NCBI RefSeq assembly: GCF_900110645.1
Contig: NZ_FOFB01000009.1
Span: 148,674-212,673, forward strand
Origin: Neolewinella agarilytica
Lineage (GTDB): Bacteria > Bacteroidota > Bacteroidia > Chitinophagales > Saprospiraceae
Reading direction: 5' to 3'
Length of the DNA: 64,000 nt
Part shown: piece after piece, positions 35,710 through 43,968 of the stretch
Position numbering within the stretch: position 1 is the stretch's first letter
How the letters are laid out: every line of letters starts with the position of its first letter
Notes under the pieces: generated by a model
What the model was told of the DNA's origin: nothing
Database searches by the model: none
What the model saw: only the letters and a program-made list of their open reading frames with translations
Made by a program: the position numbers and the translations under genes

Positions 35710-36630
35710 ATGCCAGGTTTCAACGTTACCCATCTTCGGACACGTCCATTGGAAGCAATGGTTGAAAACCGGACGACCTTCACCATGAAGTCTTTGGCTA
35801 TTAGCCTCTTCGAAACCCACGAAGAGGCCAAAGCAGTCAATCTCCACTGTGATACTCCGGTTCTGGCCAGTATGGTTCAGGGAAGGAAGGTGATGAGTCT
35901 TGGGGGAGAACCCGGCTTCAATTTTCTGCCCGGTGAGTCAATTATGATGCCTCCCGAAGAGTTAATGACCATCGACTTTCCTGACGCCGACCAGAAAGAA
36001 CCCACTAAATGCCTGGCTCTGGAAATTGATCCCGACGAAATCCAGAAGGTTTCAGACCTGTTGAACGAGCACCAAGTCCGGACGGGTGGCCGCCAGTGGG
36101 TAAGGGGAAACAAGAGTTTCTACTTCAGGAATGATGCTGGCCTGACACAATTGATACAGCGTTTGGTCTTTCTGTGTGGAGAAGACCACCCCTCAAAGGA
36201 TAAGTTTGTTGATTTGTCGTTGCGTGAACTGTTGCTACGCCTCCTCGAATCAGAAACCCGCTATCAGGAGTTACTGGATTCTCAACGAAGGGCCAGCAGC
36301 GAACCCATTTCGAAGTCGGTTATGTACATTCTTAATAACCTGGATAAGCGGTTGACCGTCGATCAACTAAGTCGGCTGGCGCATATGAGCTCGTCGGGCT
36401 TTCACCGTGTTTTTAAGGGTGAAATGGGAGTTTCGCCAGTAGAGTTTATTAACGAAGAAAGGGTTAAACTTGGAGCCAGTCTGTTGCGGCAGGGAGATTA
36501 CTCCATTCAGGAAATAGCACTGCGGTGTGGATTTAACAGTGGCAGCTACTTCACGCGGATATTCAGGCGGTACTATGGTGTGAAGCCAACGGAGTTTATA
36601 GGAGGGGAGTCCATTATCTCCAAAGTCTAA
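35710..36630 (+). CDS. AraC-family transcription regulator (AraC_N type), paralog 1
   Basis: 306 residues. The N-terminal AraC_N-like effector domain (about 10-180) has VLASMVQGRKVMSLGG and FNFLPGESIMMPPEELMTIDFPDA. The C-terminal pair of HTH motifs (about 205-300) has LTVDQLSRLAHMSSSGFHRVFKGEMGVSP and IQEIALRCGFNSGSYFTRIFRRYYGVKP. It is a close paralog of the protein at 39252, with long identical stretches in both domains. The two flank the DUF779/aldehyde dehydrogenase genes. AraC_N regulators next to an aldehyde dehydrogenase and DUF779 are a recurrent arrangement, so control of that pair is likely. Confidence 0.9.
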   Translation: MPGFNVTHLRTRPLEAMVENRTTFTMKSLAISLFETHEEAKAVNLHCDTPVLASMVQGRKVMSLGGEPGFNFLPGESIMMPPEELMTIDFPDADQKEPTKCLALEIDPDEIQKVSDLLNEHQVRTGGRQWVRGNKSFYFRNDAGLTQLIQRLVFLCGEDHPSKDKFVDLSLRELLLRLLESETRYQELLDSQRRASSEPISKSVMYILNNLDKRLTVDQLSRLAHMSSSGFHRVFKGEMGVSPVEFINEERVKLGASLLRQGDYSIQEIALRCGFNSGSYFTRIFRRYYGVKPTEFIGGESIISKV

Positions 36631-36635
36631 GGTCA

Positions 36636-36862
36636 GCCGGCAATGGCAGGGCTAACGCATACTCGAAGCCGGACCCTCACCGCGAAGCAGCCCCGAAGGG
36701 AAAGGAACATTTTATCCTTCGCTCCGCTACGGAAAATGCACACTTCGAGGTCCTAAATTGGCAGTCTAGGACCTCGAAGTGTGCTCAGCCATGGAGCGGG
36801 AGGCGAAATTGCTGAGTTCCTTTGAGCGTCCGGTGAGTATGCGTTAGCCCTGGCCGGCAATG
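36636..36862. repeat. Large foldback (cruciform-type) element
   Basis: Outer arms AGGGCTAACGCATACTC (36648-36664) and GAGTATGCGTTAGCCCT (36835-36851) and a perfect inner 18-bp inverted repeat (36738-36755/36767-36784, 11-base loop) are nested. GCCGGCAATGG appears at both edges. No reading frame lies inside. It occupies nearly the whole gap between paralog 1 and the DUF779 gene. Confidence 0.8.
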
Positions 36863-36905
36863 GAGCGGCTCCGGCTGGAAATCACCCTGCTTTAAAAGAA
36901 CCTTC

Positions 36906-36927
36906 TTTGCACCTGCGGCCCCCCGCC
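36906..36927 (+). repeat. Dispersed 20-bp motif, copy 9
   Basis: TTTGCACCTGCGGCCCCCCG, downstream of the convergent DUF779 gene end. Confidence 0.7.
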
Positions 36928-36940
36928 AAACCACTCCGGC

Positions 36941-37285
36941 TTAGGTCTGTTTGTCCGCCTCCGTCAATAAGCGAGACTCAATCACGAACCGTAAACCTAA
37001 CGGAATCTCGGCCGAAAAACTGGAGCCCCGCCCTTCCGTTACGTCGAGGGTAAGGTGGGTATGCTTCCAGTATTCGTATTGAAACCTGGACATATAATAC
37101 GGGCAACCGTGAATTTCACCGAGTAGCTCATCGTTATCGTCAATGTAAAACTCTCCTTCCGGAAAACACATGGGAGAGGAACCATCACAACAGCCGCCGC
37201 TCTGATGGAAAATAAGGCTGCCGTGTTCAGCGCGGAGCCGGTCGATAACTTCGCGGGCAGCGGGAGTTATGTCTACTTTGGGCAT
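36941..37285 (-). CDS. DUF779 family protein
   Basis: 114 residues, cytoplasmic. The DUF779 pattern includes LIFHQSGGCCDGSSPMCFP (cysteine cluster, about 25-43), GCPYYMSRFQYEYWKHTHLTLDV and GSSFSAEIPLGLRFVIESR. The family has no settled function but is very often found beside ExaC/AldB-type aldehyde dehydrogenases; the conserved Cys/His residues suggest metal or thiol chemistry. ATG 37285 (MPKVDITPAAREVI) is chosen because the upstream extension runs through a terminator hairpin and a repeat. It lies 229 bases downstream of the aldehyde dehydrogenase stop, behind a terminator, so it may have its own promoter. Confidence 0.9.
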   Translation of the reverse strand: MPKVDITPAAREVIDRLRAEHGSLIFHQSGGCCDGSSPMCFPEGEFYIDDNDELLGEIHGCPYYMSRFQYEYWKHTHLTLDVTEGRGSSFSAEIPLGLRFVIESRLLTEADKQT

Positions 37286-37308
37286 GATCTGTTGGTTTGT
37301 TTTTTGTG

Positions 37309-37349
37309 AAAAAAAAACGCCAGCCGGGGGCTTCCCCCGGACTGGCGTT
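37309..37349 (-). terminator. Intrinsic terminator of the aldehyde dehydrogenase gene
   Basis: AACGCCAG...CCGGGGG pairs with CCCCCGG...CTGGCGTT around a CTT-type loop, with a run of nine T on the minus strand. Confidence 0.88.
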
Positions 37350-37406
37350 GTTGGCAGGGTACAGCATACTGGCTGCAAGTGCAGGTTGGTCTCTCTCTAC
37401 TGTTAC

Positions 37407-37512
37407 AAGGTGCACCTGCAACCTGCAACTTGCAACCTGCAACCTGCAACCTGCAACCTGCAACCTGCAACTTACAACCTGCACCCTGCCCCCTGCAACT
37501 CGCCCCCTGCCC
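37407..37512. repeat. CCTGCAA heptamer array
   Basis: About twelve units of CCTGCAA (some CTTGCAA, CTTACAA, CCTGCCC) abut the 3' end of the aldehyde dehydrogenase gene. Confidence 0.85.
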
Positions 37513-37514
37513 CT

Positions 37515-39038
37515 CTAAAAGAAGCCCAGCTTGTCCTTACTGTAGCTAATCAGCATGTTCTTTGTCTGGCGATAGTGGTCGAGCATCATTTTATGATTCT
37601 CCCGGCCGATGCCTGATTTTTTGTAGCCACCGAAGGGAGCGTGAGCAGGGTAGTCATGGTAGCAGTTAACCCACACGCGGCCGGCCTGCACCTTACGGGC
37701 AATGCCGTAAGCCTCGTGCATGTCGCGGGTCCAGAGGCCGGCACCAAGTCCGTAAAGGGTATCGTTGGCGATCTCGATGGCTTCCGCTTCGTCTTTGAAA
37801 GTGGTGATGCAAACGACGGGGCCGAAGATCTCCTCCTGGAAAACCCGCATCTTGTTGTTGCCCTTCAGTACGGTTGGCTTGATGTAGTAGCCGCCGGAAA
37901 GCTCATCCACGTAGGCGGCTTCGCCGCCGGTGAGTACTTCACAACCTTCTTCTTTGCCGATCTTGATGTACTTCAGGATCTTCTCATACTGATCATTACT
38001 GGCCTGAGCCCCCATCATGGTGGAAGGGTCGAGCGGGTGGCCCATCTTGATGGCTTCAACGCGTTCAATGAAACGCTTAACGAAGTCATCGTAGATGGAT
38101 TCATCGACGAGAATACGGCTCGGGCAGGTGCAGACTTCCCCCTGGTTGAGGGCGAACATCGCGGCACCTTCCAGGCACTTATCGAAGAAGGCATCGTCAG
38201 CATCCATGACACTCTTCATGAAAATATTGGGGCTCTTGCCGCCAAGCTCCAGCGTAACCGGGATAATGTTTTTACTGGCGTATTGCATGATCAGCTGCCC
38301 CGTTGTCGTCTCTCCGGTGAAAGCGACCTTGCAGATGTCTGGGTGGCTGGCCAGTGGCTTGCCGGCTTCGACGCCGAAGCCATTAACAATGTTAAGCACA
38401 CCAGCGGGAAGAATGTCCTCAATCATCTCCATCAGGATGAGGATGCCAACGGGCGTTTGCTCGGCCGGCTTAAGCACGATACAATTGCCCGCTGCCAGCG
38501 CCGGAGCAATCTTCCAGGCAGCCATCAGGATAGGGAAATTCCAGGGGATGATCTGGCCCACTACGCCGAGTGGCTCCCAGACATTCATGGAAACAGTATT
38601 ACTGTTCAGCTCGGAGACACCGCCTTCCTCTCCGCGGATGACGCCGGCGAAATAGCGGAAGTGATCTACGGCCAGGGGCATGTCTGCTGCACGGGTTTCA
38701 CGAATGGATTTACCATTGTCCCAGGTTTCCGCGCGGGCAAGTACTTCGAGGTTGTCTTCCATCACCTGAGCGATCTTTAGCAGCAGGTTGCTGCGCTCGG
38801 TGGCGGAGGTGTTGTTCCAGTGGTCGGCTGCCTTCCAGGCAGCGGCAACGGCCTTGTCAATGTCCTCTTTCGTGGACCGGGGAATGCGGGTGAAGGAGTT
38901 ACCATCCACCGGAGAGACATTGTCAAAATACTCTCCCCTGGTGGGCGCTACCCATTCCCCTCCAATGTAGTTTTCGTATTGATCTTTGAACCGTGGTGGA
39001 GCCAGGGTTGGCGAGACGGTTGTTGCAGTTGTACTCAT
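37515..39038 (-). CDS. NAD-dependent aldehyde dehydrogenase (ExaC/AldB type)
   Basis: 507 residues, the usual length of acetaldehyde-type dehydrogenases. Seen: [21 protein letters not shown], the FTGETTTGQ nucleotide-binding loop, the catalytic Glu in [11 protein letters not shown], and the nucleophile in [11 protein letters not shown] (two Cys, the first being catalytic by position). The ending [20 protein letters not shown] is typical of the ExaC/AldB subgroup. It oxidises aldehydes such as acetaldehyde to acids. A -7 element lies about 65 bases upstream. The divergent AraC paralog 2 shares the intergenic region and is the likely regulator. Confidence 0.92.
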   Translation of the reverse strand: MSTTATTVSPTLAPPRFKDQYENYIGGEWVAPTRGEYFDNVSPVDGNSFTRIPRSTKEDIDKAVAAAWKAADHWNNTSATERSNLLLKIAQVMEDNLEVLARAETWDNGKSIRETRAADMPLAVDHFRYFAGVIRGEEGGVSELNSNTVSMNVWEPLGVVGQIIPWNFPILMAAWKIAPALAAGNCIVLKPAEQTPVGILILMEMIEDILPAGVLNIVNGFGVEAGKPLASHPDICKVAFTGETTTGQLIMQYASKNIIPVTLELGGKSPNIFMKSVMDADDAFFDKCLEGAAMFALNQGEVCTCPSRILVDESIYDDFVKRFIERVEAIKMGHPLDPSTMMGAQASNDQYEKILKYIKIGKEEGCEVLTGGEAAYVDELSGGYYIKPTVLKGNNKMRVFQEEIFGPVVCITTFKDEAEAIEIANDTLYGLGAGLWTRDMHEAYGIARKVQAGRVWVNCYHDYPAHAPFGGYKKSGIGRENHKMMLDHYRQTKNMLISYSKDKLGFF

Positions 39039-39100
39039 GATCGAAATTAGTTTGGGTTGAATGATGAGCAGAAATTTTTCCTTAATTTCAGCTTGTGAAC

Positions 39101-39108
39101 CAAAGATA
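39101..39108 (-). promoter_or_regulatory. -7 promoter element of the aldehyde dehydrogenase
   Basis: TATCTTTG on the minus strand, about 63 bases before the ATG. Behind it, 39140-39180 holds GGTTGAA/GGCTCAATCGGTTGAAAAG direct repeats (GGTTGAACG, GGTTGAAAA) that could be AraC-type half sites. Confidence 0.5.
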
Positions 39109-39251
39109 TTTCCCCCTGGTGTTGAACACTTGTACTATTCCGTCATTCGGTTGAACGATCGGCTCAATCGGTTGAAAAGTAAGTGGTATTCAAAATATTA
39201 TATGGCTGAAGTCATTATTATTATGACAACCTTTTGAGAACTTAAAGTGAT

Positions 39252-40157
39252 ATGCTGCAACTTGTTTCAGAAAACTTACGTACCCGGAACCTGCACACGC
39301 TGGTAGAGAACCGTACAACCTTTACGCTCGATTCTGCCGCTCTCAACCTGTTTGAAACGCACCAGCAGGCAGAGGCCGTCCATCTTCGTTTTGATGCTCC
39401 TGTACTGGCCAGTATGATCAAAGGCCGGAAGGTGATGCACCTGCGTCAGCGGCCCGGCTTCAATTTTTTGCCGGGAGAATCGATCATGCTACCTAAGAAC
39501 GAGCTGATGGTGATCGACTTCCCCGACGCGCAGGAAGGCCGCCCGACGAAATGTTTTGCGCTGGAGATTGACCCTCACCTCATCAGCAAGGTGATCGAAG
39601 GGATGAATGAACGCCGCCCGCGTTCGGACGGCTTCAACTGGGGGCAGGCAGACCAAAACCTTCACTTCACCAATGACCCCGGGATTACCCAGCTTATACA
39701 GCGGATGGTCTATCTCTGCGCTGAAGATCACCCTGCTAAGGACATATTTTTTGATATGTCGTTGAAGGAACTCCTTATCCGACTGTTGGAAATAGAGTCT
39801 CGCCAAAACCACTTGCTGGACCCTCAGGGCCTGGCCACAAGTCAACCCATTACGGCTGCTGTGAGCTACATTCTTGGCCATCTCGATGAGCGCCTGACCA
39901 TCGGGAGCCTGAGTAAAATGGTCTACATGAGTAAGTCCAGTTTCTTCCGGGCTTTCCGCAATGAGATGGGCATTTCCCCGGTGGACTTTATCAACAGCGA
40001 ACGGATTAAAATGGCTGTCTCCCTGCTGAAACGAAGTGAACTCAGTATCCGGCAGGTGGCCATGCGTTGCGGTTTCAACAGTGCCAGTTACTTTACCCGG
40101 ATGTTCAAAAAGCACTATGGTGTCAGTCCGGCGGGCTTTCAGGAGAAGGCTTCCTAG
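39252..40157 (+). CDS. AraC-family transcription regulator (AraC_N type), paralog 2
   Basis: 301 residues. Same architecture as the protein at 35710: an effector domain with VLASMIKGRKVMHLRQ and FNFLPGESIMLPKNELMVIDFPDA, then a double HTH with LTIGSLSKMVYMSKSSFFRAFRNEMGISP and IRQVAMRCGFNSASYFTRMFKKHYGVSP. It is transcribed divergently from the aldehyde dehydrogenase, the classic position for a local regulator. GGTTGAAN repeats in the shared intergenic region are candidate operators. Confidence 0.9.
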   Translation: MLQLVSENLRTRNLHTLVENRTTFTLDSAALNLFETHQQAEAVHLRFDAPVLASMIKGRKVMHLRQRPGFNFLPGESIMLPKNELMVIDFPDAQEGRPTKCFALEIDPHLISKVIEGMNERRPRSDGFNWGQADQNLHFTNDPGITQLIQRMVYLCAEDHPAKDIFFDMSLKELLIRLLEIESRQNHLLDPQGLATSQPITAAVSYILGHLDERLTIGSLSKMVYMSKSSFFRAFRNEMGISPVDFINSERIKMAVSLLKRSELSIRQVAMRCGFNSASYFTRMFKKHYGVSPAGFQEKAS

Positions 40158-40606
40158 TGCTTTGTCAAGCTTAGATTTTCGGGCAGTCTGGCGGCATTTT
40201 TTGCAACGAAGTACGGTCGCAAAACCTACCAGTATTCTACCCGGAAATTAAACATTGCAAAGCACAGGTTCCCGGGAGATATCAGCGGGGCGCGGCCGCA
40301 GGTGCAGAGGAATGCTTGAAAAGCAGAGATCGTCAGCCTCGTCTCTCTGAGATGATCGACGACACAAGGGTGCCTTCGGGAGTGTTGCCAAATCCGGAGT
40401 CGGAGGAACGTTTTACGGCAGCTCAGGTATGAGGGAGTGCTTAGGTTTTAAAAAACCTGCTTATACAATAAAGGCGAAAGAACTCTATCTTACTTTAGAT
40501 TGCCCTGACTTAGCACCTCGATTGTACTTTTGGTTGTCTACACCATTGATATCTTCGACCCAAGACTCTCGCTTGTCCAGTATTTTAGCAAAACAACCCG
40601 TCAGCT
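40158..40606. other. Intergenic region, no gene recognised
   Basis: 449 bases. It holds a copy of the dispersed 20-bp motif (40287-40306) and GTGCTTTG...CAAAGCAC dyad halves at about 40160 and 40255. Short reading frames here lack any family feature. Confidence 0.5.
40287..40306 (-). repeat. Dispersed 20-bp motif, copy 10
   Basis: Near-perfect minus-strand copy (CTGCACCTGCGGCCGCGCCC) between AraC paralog 2 and the dienelactone hydrolase gene. Confidence 0.8.
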
Positions 40607-41494
40607 ATGCCCAACTCCAACTCCCCAAAAATCCCCCAGGCCGCTCTCGATCTCTACGATCGTTACGCCCACAACCAGATTGATCGTCGGAAATTCGTCT
40701 CCCAGCTATCTGCTTATGCAGTAGGCGGGCTAACCGTTGCCGGCCTGATGGAACGGTTGATGCCAGACTACACGAATAAAATACAGGTTGCCGCTGATGA
40801 CCCCCGCCTGGACGCAGACACGGTGGAGTATACTTCCCCGACAACGGGCATTACCATTCGGGGCCTGCTGGCTCGGCCCGTAGAAGCAAAGGAGAAGCTT
40901 CCGGGTATCATCGTTGTACACGAAAACCGGGGGCTGAACCCACACATTGAAGACGTAACCCGTCGGGCCGGTCTGGCAAATTTCATCGCCCTGGGCCCCG
41001 ATGCGCTTACGCCGCTGGGCGGCTACCCGGGCAACGATGACGACGGACGGGCCCTGCAGCGGGAGCGCGACCGGGACGAGATGCTGGAGGACTTCATCGC
41101 CGCCTACCAGTTCCTTCGCCATCATCCGGAATGTACCGGCCAGGTAGGCGTGGTGGGCTTTTGCTTCGGAGGGTCCATTTCTAATAAAATGGCCGTTCGT
41201 CTGCCCGATCTGGGAGCTGCCGTTCCTTTCTACGGCGGGCAGCCTGACACGAAGGATGTACCCGCCATCCAGGCACCCTTGTTGCTGCAATACGCAGAGC
41301 TGGATAAGCGCGTTAACGCCGGCTGGCCCGAATACGAAGCGGCTCTAAAGGCAAACAACAAAAAGTATACTGCCCATATCTACCCCGGCGTTAACCACGG
41401 CTTCCACAACGATACCACTTCCCGCTACGACGAGGCAGCGGCTAAGTTGGCCTGGGAACGGACGATTGCTTTTTTTGAGGAGCATTTGCGGTAG
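40607..41494 (+). CDS. Dienelactone hydrolase-family protein with Tat-like signal
   Basis: 295 residues. An N-terminal [22 protein letters not shown] segment (about 25-46) looks like a twin-arginine (RRxF) signal or anchor. An alpha/beta-hydrolase of the dienelactone hydrolase family follows: nucleophile Cys in VGFCFGG (about 183-189), Asp in [10 protein letters not shown], His in VNHGFHND. The Cys nucleophile is typical of this family. The true substrate is probably an ester or lactone but cannot be told. The gene converges on the DUF885 gene, with two bases between the stops. Confidence 0.87.
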   Translation: MPNSNSPKIPQAALDLYDRYAHNQIDRRKFVSQLSAYAVGGLTVAGLMERLMPDYTNKIQVAADDPRLDADTVEYTSPTTGITIRGLLARPVEAKEKLPGIIVVHENRGLNPHIEDVTRRAGLANFIALGPDALTPLGGYPGNDDDGRALQRERDRDEMLEDFIAAYQFLRHHPECTGQVGVVGFCFGGSISNKMAVRLPDLGAAVPFYGGQPDTKDVPAIQAPLLLQYAELDKRVNAGWPEYEAALKANNKKYTAHIYPGVNHGFHNDTTSRYDEAAAKLAWERTIAFFEEHLR

Positions 41495-41496
41495 GC

Positions 41497-43203
41497 TTAC
41501 TGTCCGTTTATCCGCTCAACCCATTCTTTCACGACCCCTTCCAGCCCCCGCATCGTAATCGCCCCATTTGCCAGCACCAGATCGTGAAAGGCAGCAATGT
41601 CAAAACGGTCGCCGAGCTCGGCTTCGGCATATTTACGTAGTTCCCGGATTTTGAGTTCCCCCATTTTGTAGGACACGGCCTGCCCGGGCCAGCCGATGTA
41701 GCGATCGATTTCGGTATTGACTTCGTGGAGGGAGAGGGCAGTGTTGGAGGCCATAAAGTCGACGGCCTGCTGGCGCGTCCAACCCATGTAGTGCATGCCG
41801 GGGTCAACGACGAGGCGGCAGGCGCGCCACATTTCGTAGACGAGGCGGCCGAATTCCTCATAGTCTGTCTGGTAGATGCCGGCTTCTTTGCCGAGGTATT
41901 CGCAGTAGAGGGCCCAGCCTTCGCCGAAGGCGGAGAGGTAAAGGTTGTTGCGGAAGGCGGGGAGGCCTTCCATCTCGGCGGCGAGCATCATCTGGGTATG
42001 GTGGCCGGGCACGCCCTCGTGGAGGGCGAGGGCGGGCAGGACGTAGAAGGGGCGGCTGGGCAGATCGTAGGTGTTGACCCAGAAAGCGCCGGCTTTGCGG
42101 CGCTTGTAGGAGCCGGGCGAGTAGCGCCCGCCGGTGTAGTTAGGCGCCAGAGCATCCGGTACGGGGGAGACGGTGAGCGGCATCCGGGGAAGTTGGTTGA
42201 AATACTGGGGGAGCTTGCCTTCCATACGCTTGGTGATCCAGGCGGCGCGACTGAGAAGTTCCTCCGGGGTCTTGGCGTAGAACTGCTCGTCGGTGCGGAG
42301 GAAGTCAAGAAAGTCAGCAAAGCTGCCGCTGAAGCCGGTACGTTTCACGATGGCCTCCATTTCGGCACGGATGCGGGCGACTTCGCGCTGGCCGGTGGCG
42401 AAGACTTCTTCGGGGCTGATGTCGTCAGTAGTAAAGTACTTTACCCGCTGGCGGTAGTAGGCTTTGCCGTCGGTAATCCCGCTAATGCCAATTCCTTTGC
42501 GCAGACCAGGGAGATACTCGTTTGTAAGGAAGTCACGGAGCGATTGATAAGCGGGGTAAACACTTTGCTTTACAACTTCCTCCAGCACCTGCGTCCGCGC
42601 CCTCTGCTGAGTTGGTTGAAGCGCCGCATCATTATTTACGGGTTGCAGGAAGAAGCTCTCCGCTACCGGCGTTGCCAGGAGTCGGTTGATCTGATCCAGA
42701 CAGTTTTTTACCACCAGGGCCGGATCGGTCTTGCCTTCTTTCAACCCTCGCCGCAGGTGGGTGATGTGCTGCTCAAAGTAAGCCGGTAAGTCTTGCAACC
42801 GCTTTCGGTAAACGCTAAAGCTGCCTTCATCCGTAACCCTTTGCCCGAGAATTGTGTACACCACGCCCGCCAGAAAACCACCTTCGGAATCGAGGGGGAA
42901 ACGATGACTGCCGAATGTCCGCTGATAGATGGCATCGTCGAGCACGTGAACCAAAAGATCGCGGTTGATACGCTGTGCTGCGGATAATTTTTCCTCCTCC
43001 GGAACCCGCTGCCGAAGGGTTTTAAGTTCCGTTGCTTCCCACTGAATATTGGCCTCTGATCGGGTACCCCAGCTATCGCCCTGGCTGGCGCCTCGCCATT
43101 CTCCGAATTCCTGCATGACGGCTTCCAGCCGACTCGAATCGGACTGCGCTAACAAGAGAGAGAAGGGGAGGAGCGCGAGGGCAAAAAGAAACGGACGAAT
43201 CAT
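41497..43203 (-). CDS. DUF885-family secreted (putative metallopeptidase) protein
   Basis: 568 residues, with a signal peptide (MIRPFLFALALLPFSLLLAQ). DUF885 proteins carry the HEGxPGHH motif, seen here as LHEGVPGHHTQ (about 385), flanked by FYVLPALA and EGWALYCEYLGKEAG, a second conserved segment. The His/Glu arrangement resembles gluzincin metallopeptidases. ATG 43203 is preferred to 43251 because it begins the signal peptide. A copy of the dispersed 20-bp motif sits inside the gene (42584-42602), encoding RARTQV. Confidence 0.85.
   Translation of the reverse strand: MIRPFLFALALLPFSLLLAQSDSSRLEAVMQEFGEWRGASQGDSWGTRSEANIQWEATELKTLRQRVPEEEKLSAAQRINRDLLVHVLDDAIYQRTFGSHRFPLDSEGGFLAGVVYTILGQRVTDEGSFSVYRKRLQDLPAYFEQHITHLRRGLKEGKTDPALVVKNCLDQINRLLATPVAESFFLQPVNNDAALQPTQQRARTQVLEEVVKQSVYPAYQSLRDFLTNEYLPGLRKGIGISGITDGKAYYRQRVKYFTTDDISPEEVFATGQREVARIRAEMEAIVKRTGFSGSFADFLDFLRTDEQFYAKTPEELLSRAAWITKRMEGKLPQYFNQLPRMPLTVSPVPDALAPNYTGGRYSPGSYKRRKAGAFWVNTYDLPSRPFYVLPALALHEGVPGHHTQMMLAAEMEGLPAFRNNLYLSAFGEGWALYCEYLGKEAGIYQTDYEEFGRLVYEMWRACRLVVDPGMHYMGWTRQQAVDFMASNTALSLHEVNTEIDRYIGWPGQAVSYKMGELKIRELRKYAEAELGDRFDIAAFHDLVLANGAITMRGLEGVVKEWVERINGQ
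42584..42602 (+). repeat. Dispersed 20-bp motif, copy 11 (in coding DNA)
   Basis: AGCACCTGCGTCCGCGCCC within the DUF885 gene (antisense to it), encoding RARTQV in a loop-like stretch. Confidence 0.7.
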
Positions 43204-43257
43204 GGGATTAAGGTAAGTTAAATTGAAAGGGTGACCAAAGCTGTTTCGCAAACTCAG

Positions 43258-43325
43258 CCCCGGAGGGGGCGCCTCTCGTAGCGATGGGCAACCGAGTCGG
43301 CAAAACCGACGAGGGAACCATCGTT
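43258..43325 (-). repeat. Interspersed repeat family B, copy 2
   Basis: On the minus strand it shares GTCGGTTTTG, CCCATCGCTACGA, GAGGCG and CCCTCCGG blocks in the same order as 11958-12015. Confidence 0.45.
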
Positions 43326-43350
43326 TTCGTTACACAGGACCCATTATCAC

Positions 43351-43358
43351 TATTTTTG
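43351..43358 (+). promoter_or_regulatory. -7 promoter element abutting a start codon
   Basis: TATTTTTG (TAnnTTTG) ends four bases before the ATG at 43363. A transcript from it would be leaderless or nearly so. Confidence 0.4.
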
Positions 43359-43362
43359 TACC

Positions 43363-43968
43363 ATGAGTAAACAACCTGAACTACCCGAACAAACCATTAA
43401 ACCCAAGCCCACCCGTGGCGCCTCCTTTTACATGGCCTTACTGGCCATCGTCATTTCCTTAGTCGGAACCTGTGTCTCCATATTTGAAGCCCGGATTTTG
43501 CGGGAGCAACAGACGATCATGTCGGACGAAAAGGAGGCAACGGTATGGCCTTACGTGAGCGCCGGAGCAAACATTTCCCAGGAAGGGAAAAGCACCACGG
43601 TTACCATGAGCCTCAAAAACGAAGGGGTCGGTCCGGCATTGATCGGAGATCTGCACCATGTTGTAGAGGGACAGACGGGGACTCTGACTGAGGTGCTGCC
43701 GATGCTTAGGAAACAGTTCCCGGCGTTTAAAATCATTCCGCTGTTAATTTCCAATACCGGAAAGAAGGTGCTTGGGGCCGGAGAATCCGTCACCGCTTAT
43801 CGCTTGCTGATCAGCGGACAGACAGATCAGGTACTGGACCACATCGAGGTGACAGGAGCGATCGAAACCGAATTTTGCTATTGTTCTATCTACGGAGACT
43901 GCTGGTCGTCTGATGGTGAACGCCTGGCCGAAACTCAGCCTTGTGGCGGCCGAGATTACCTCCGGTGA
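43363..43968 (+). CDS. Single-pass membrane protein, hypothetical
   Basis: 201 residues. One membrane helix near the N-terminus (about 24-44, FYMALLAIVISLVGTCVSIFEA), then a short helical linker and a beta-rich soluble domain (WPYVSAGANIS, TVTMSLKNEGVGPALI). Four to five Cys are near the end (EFCYCSIYGDCW). The NEGxGPA segment is common in small Ig-like domains of bacterial membrane proteins of unknown function. It converges on the EamA transporter gene, overlapping it by 13 bases. Confidence 0.65.
   Translation: MSKQPELPEQTIKPKPTRGASFYMALLAIVISLVGTCVSIFEARILREQQTIMSDEKEATVWPYVSAGANISQEGKSTTVTMSLKNEGVGPALIGDLHHVVEGQTGTLTEVLPMLRKQFPAFKIIPLLISNTGKKVLGAGESVTAYRLLISGQTDQVLDHIEVTGAIETEFCYCSIYGDCWSSDGERLAETQPCGGRDYLR

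Noticed and set aside
37407..37512. Possible CRISPR or iteron array
   Set aside because: Units are 7 bp with no spacers, there is no replication-initiator gene nearby, and similar arrays of other sequence occur across the window.
37641..38780. 379-codon frame opposite the aldehyde dehydrogenase
   Set aside because: Antisense shadow of a conserved gene; no domain or signal features.
40429..40683. Small gene upstream of the dienelactone hydrolase
   Set aside because: 84 codons without domain, signal or conserved features, overlapping the start of a recognised gene in another frame.
41725..42789. 354-codon frame opposite the DUF885 gene
   Set aside because: Antisense shadow; the minus-strand protein has a signal peptide and family motif.
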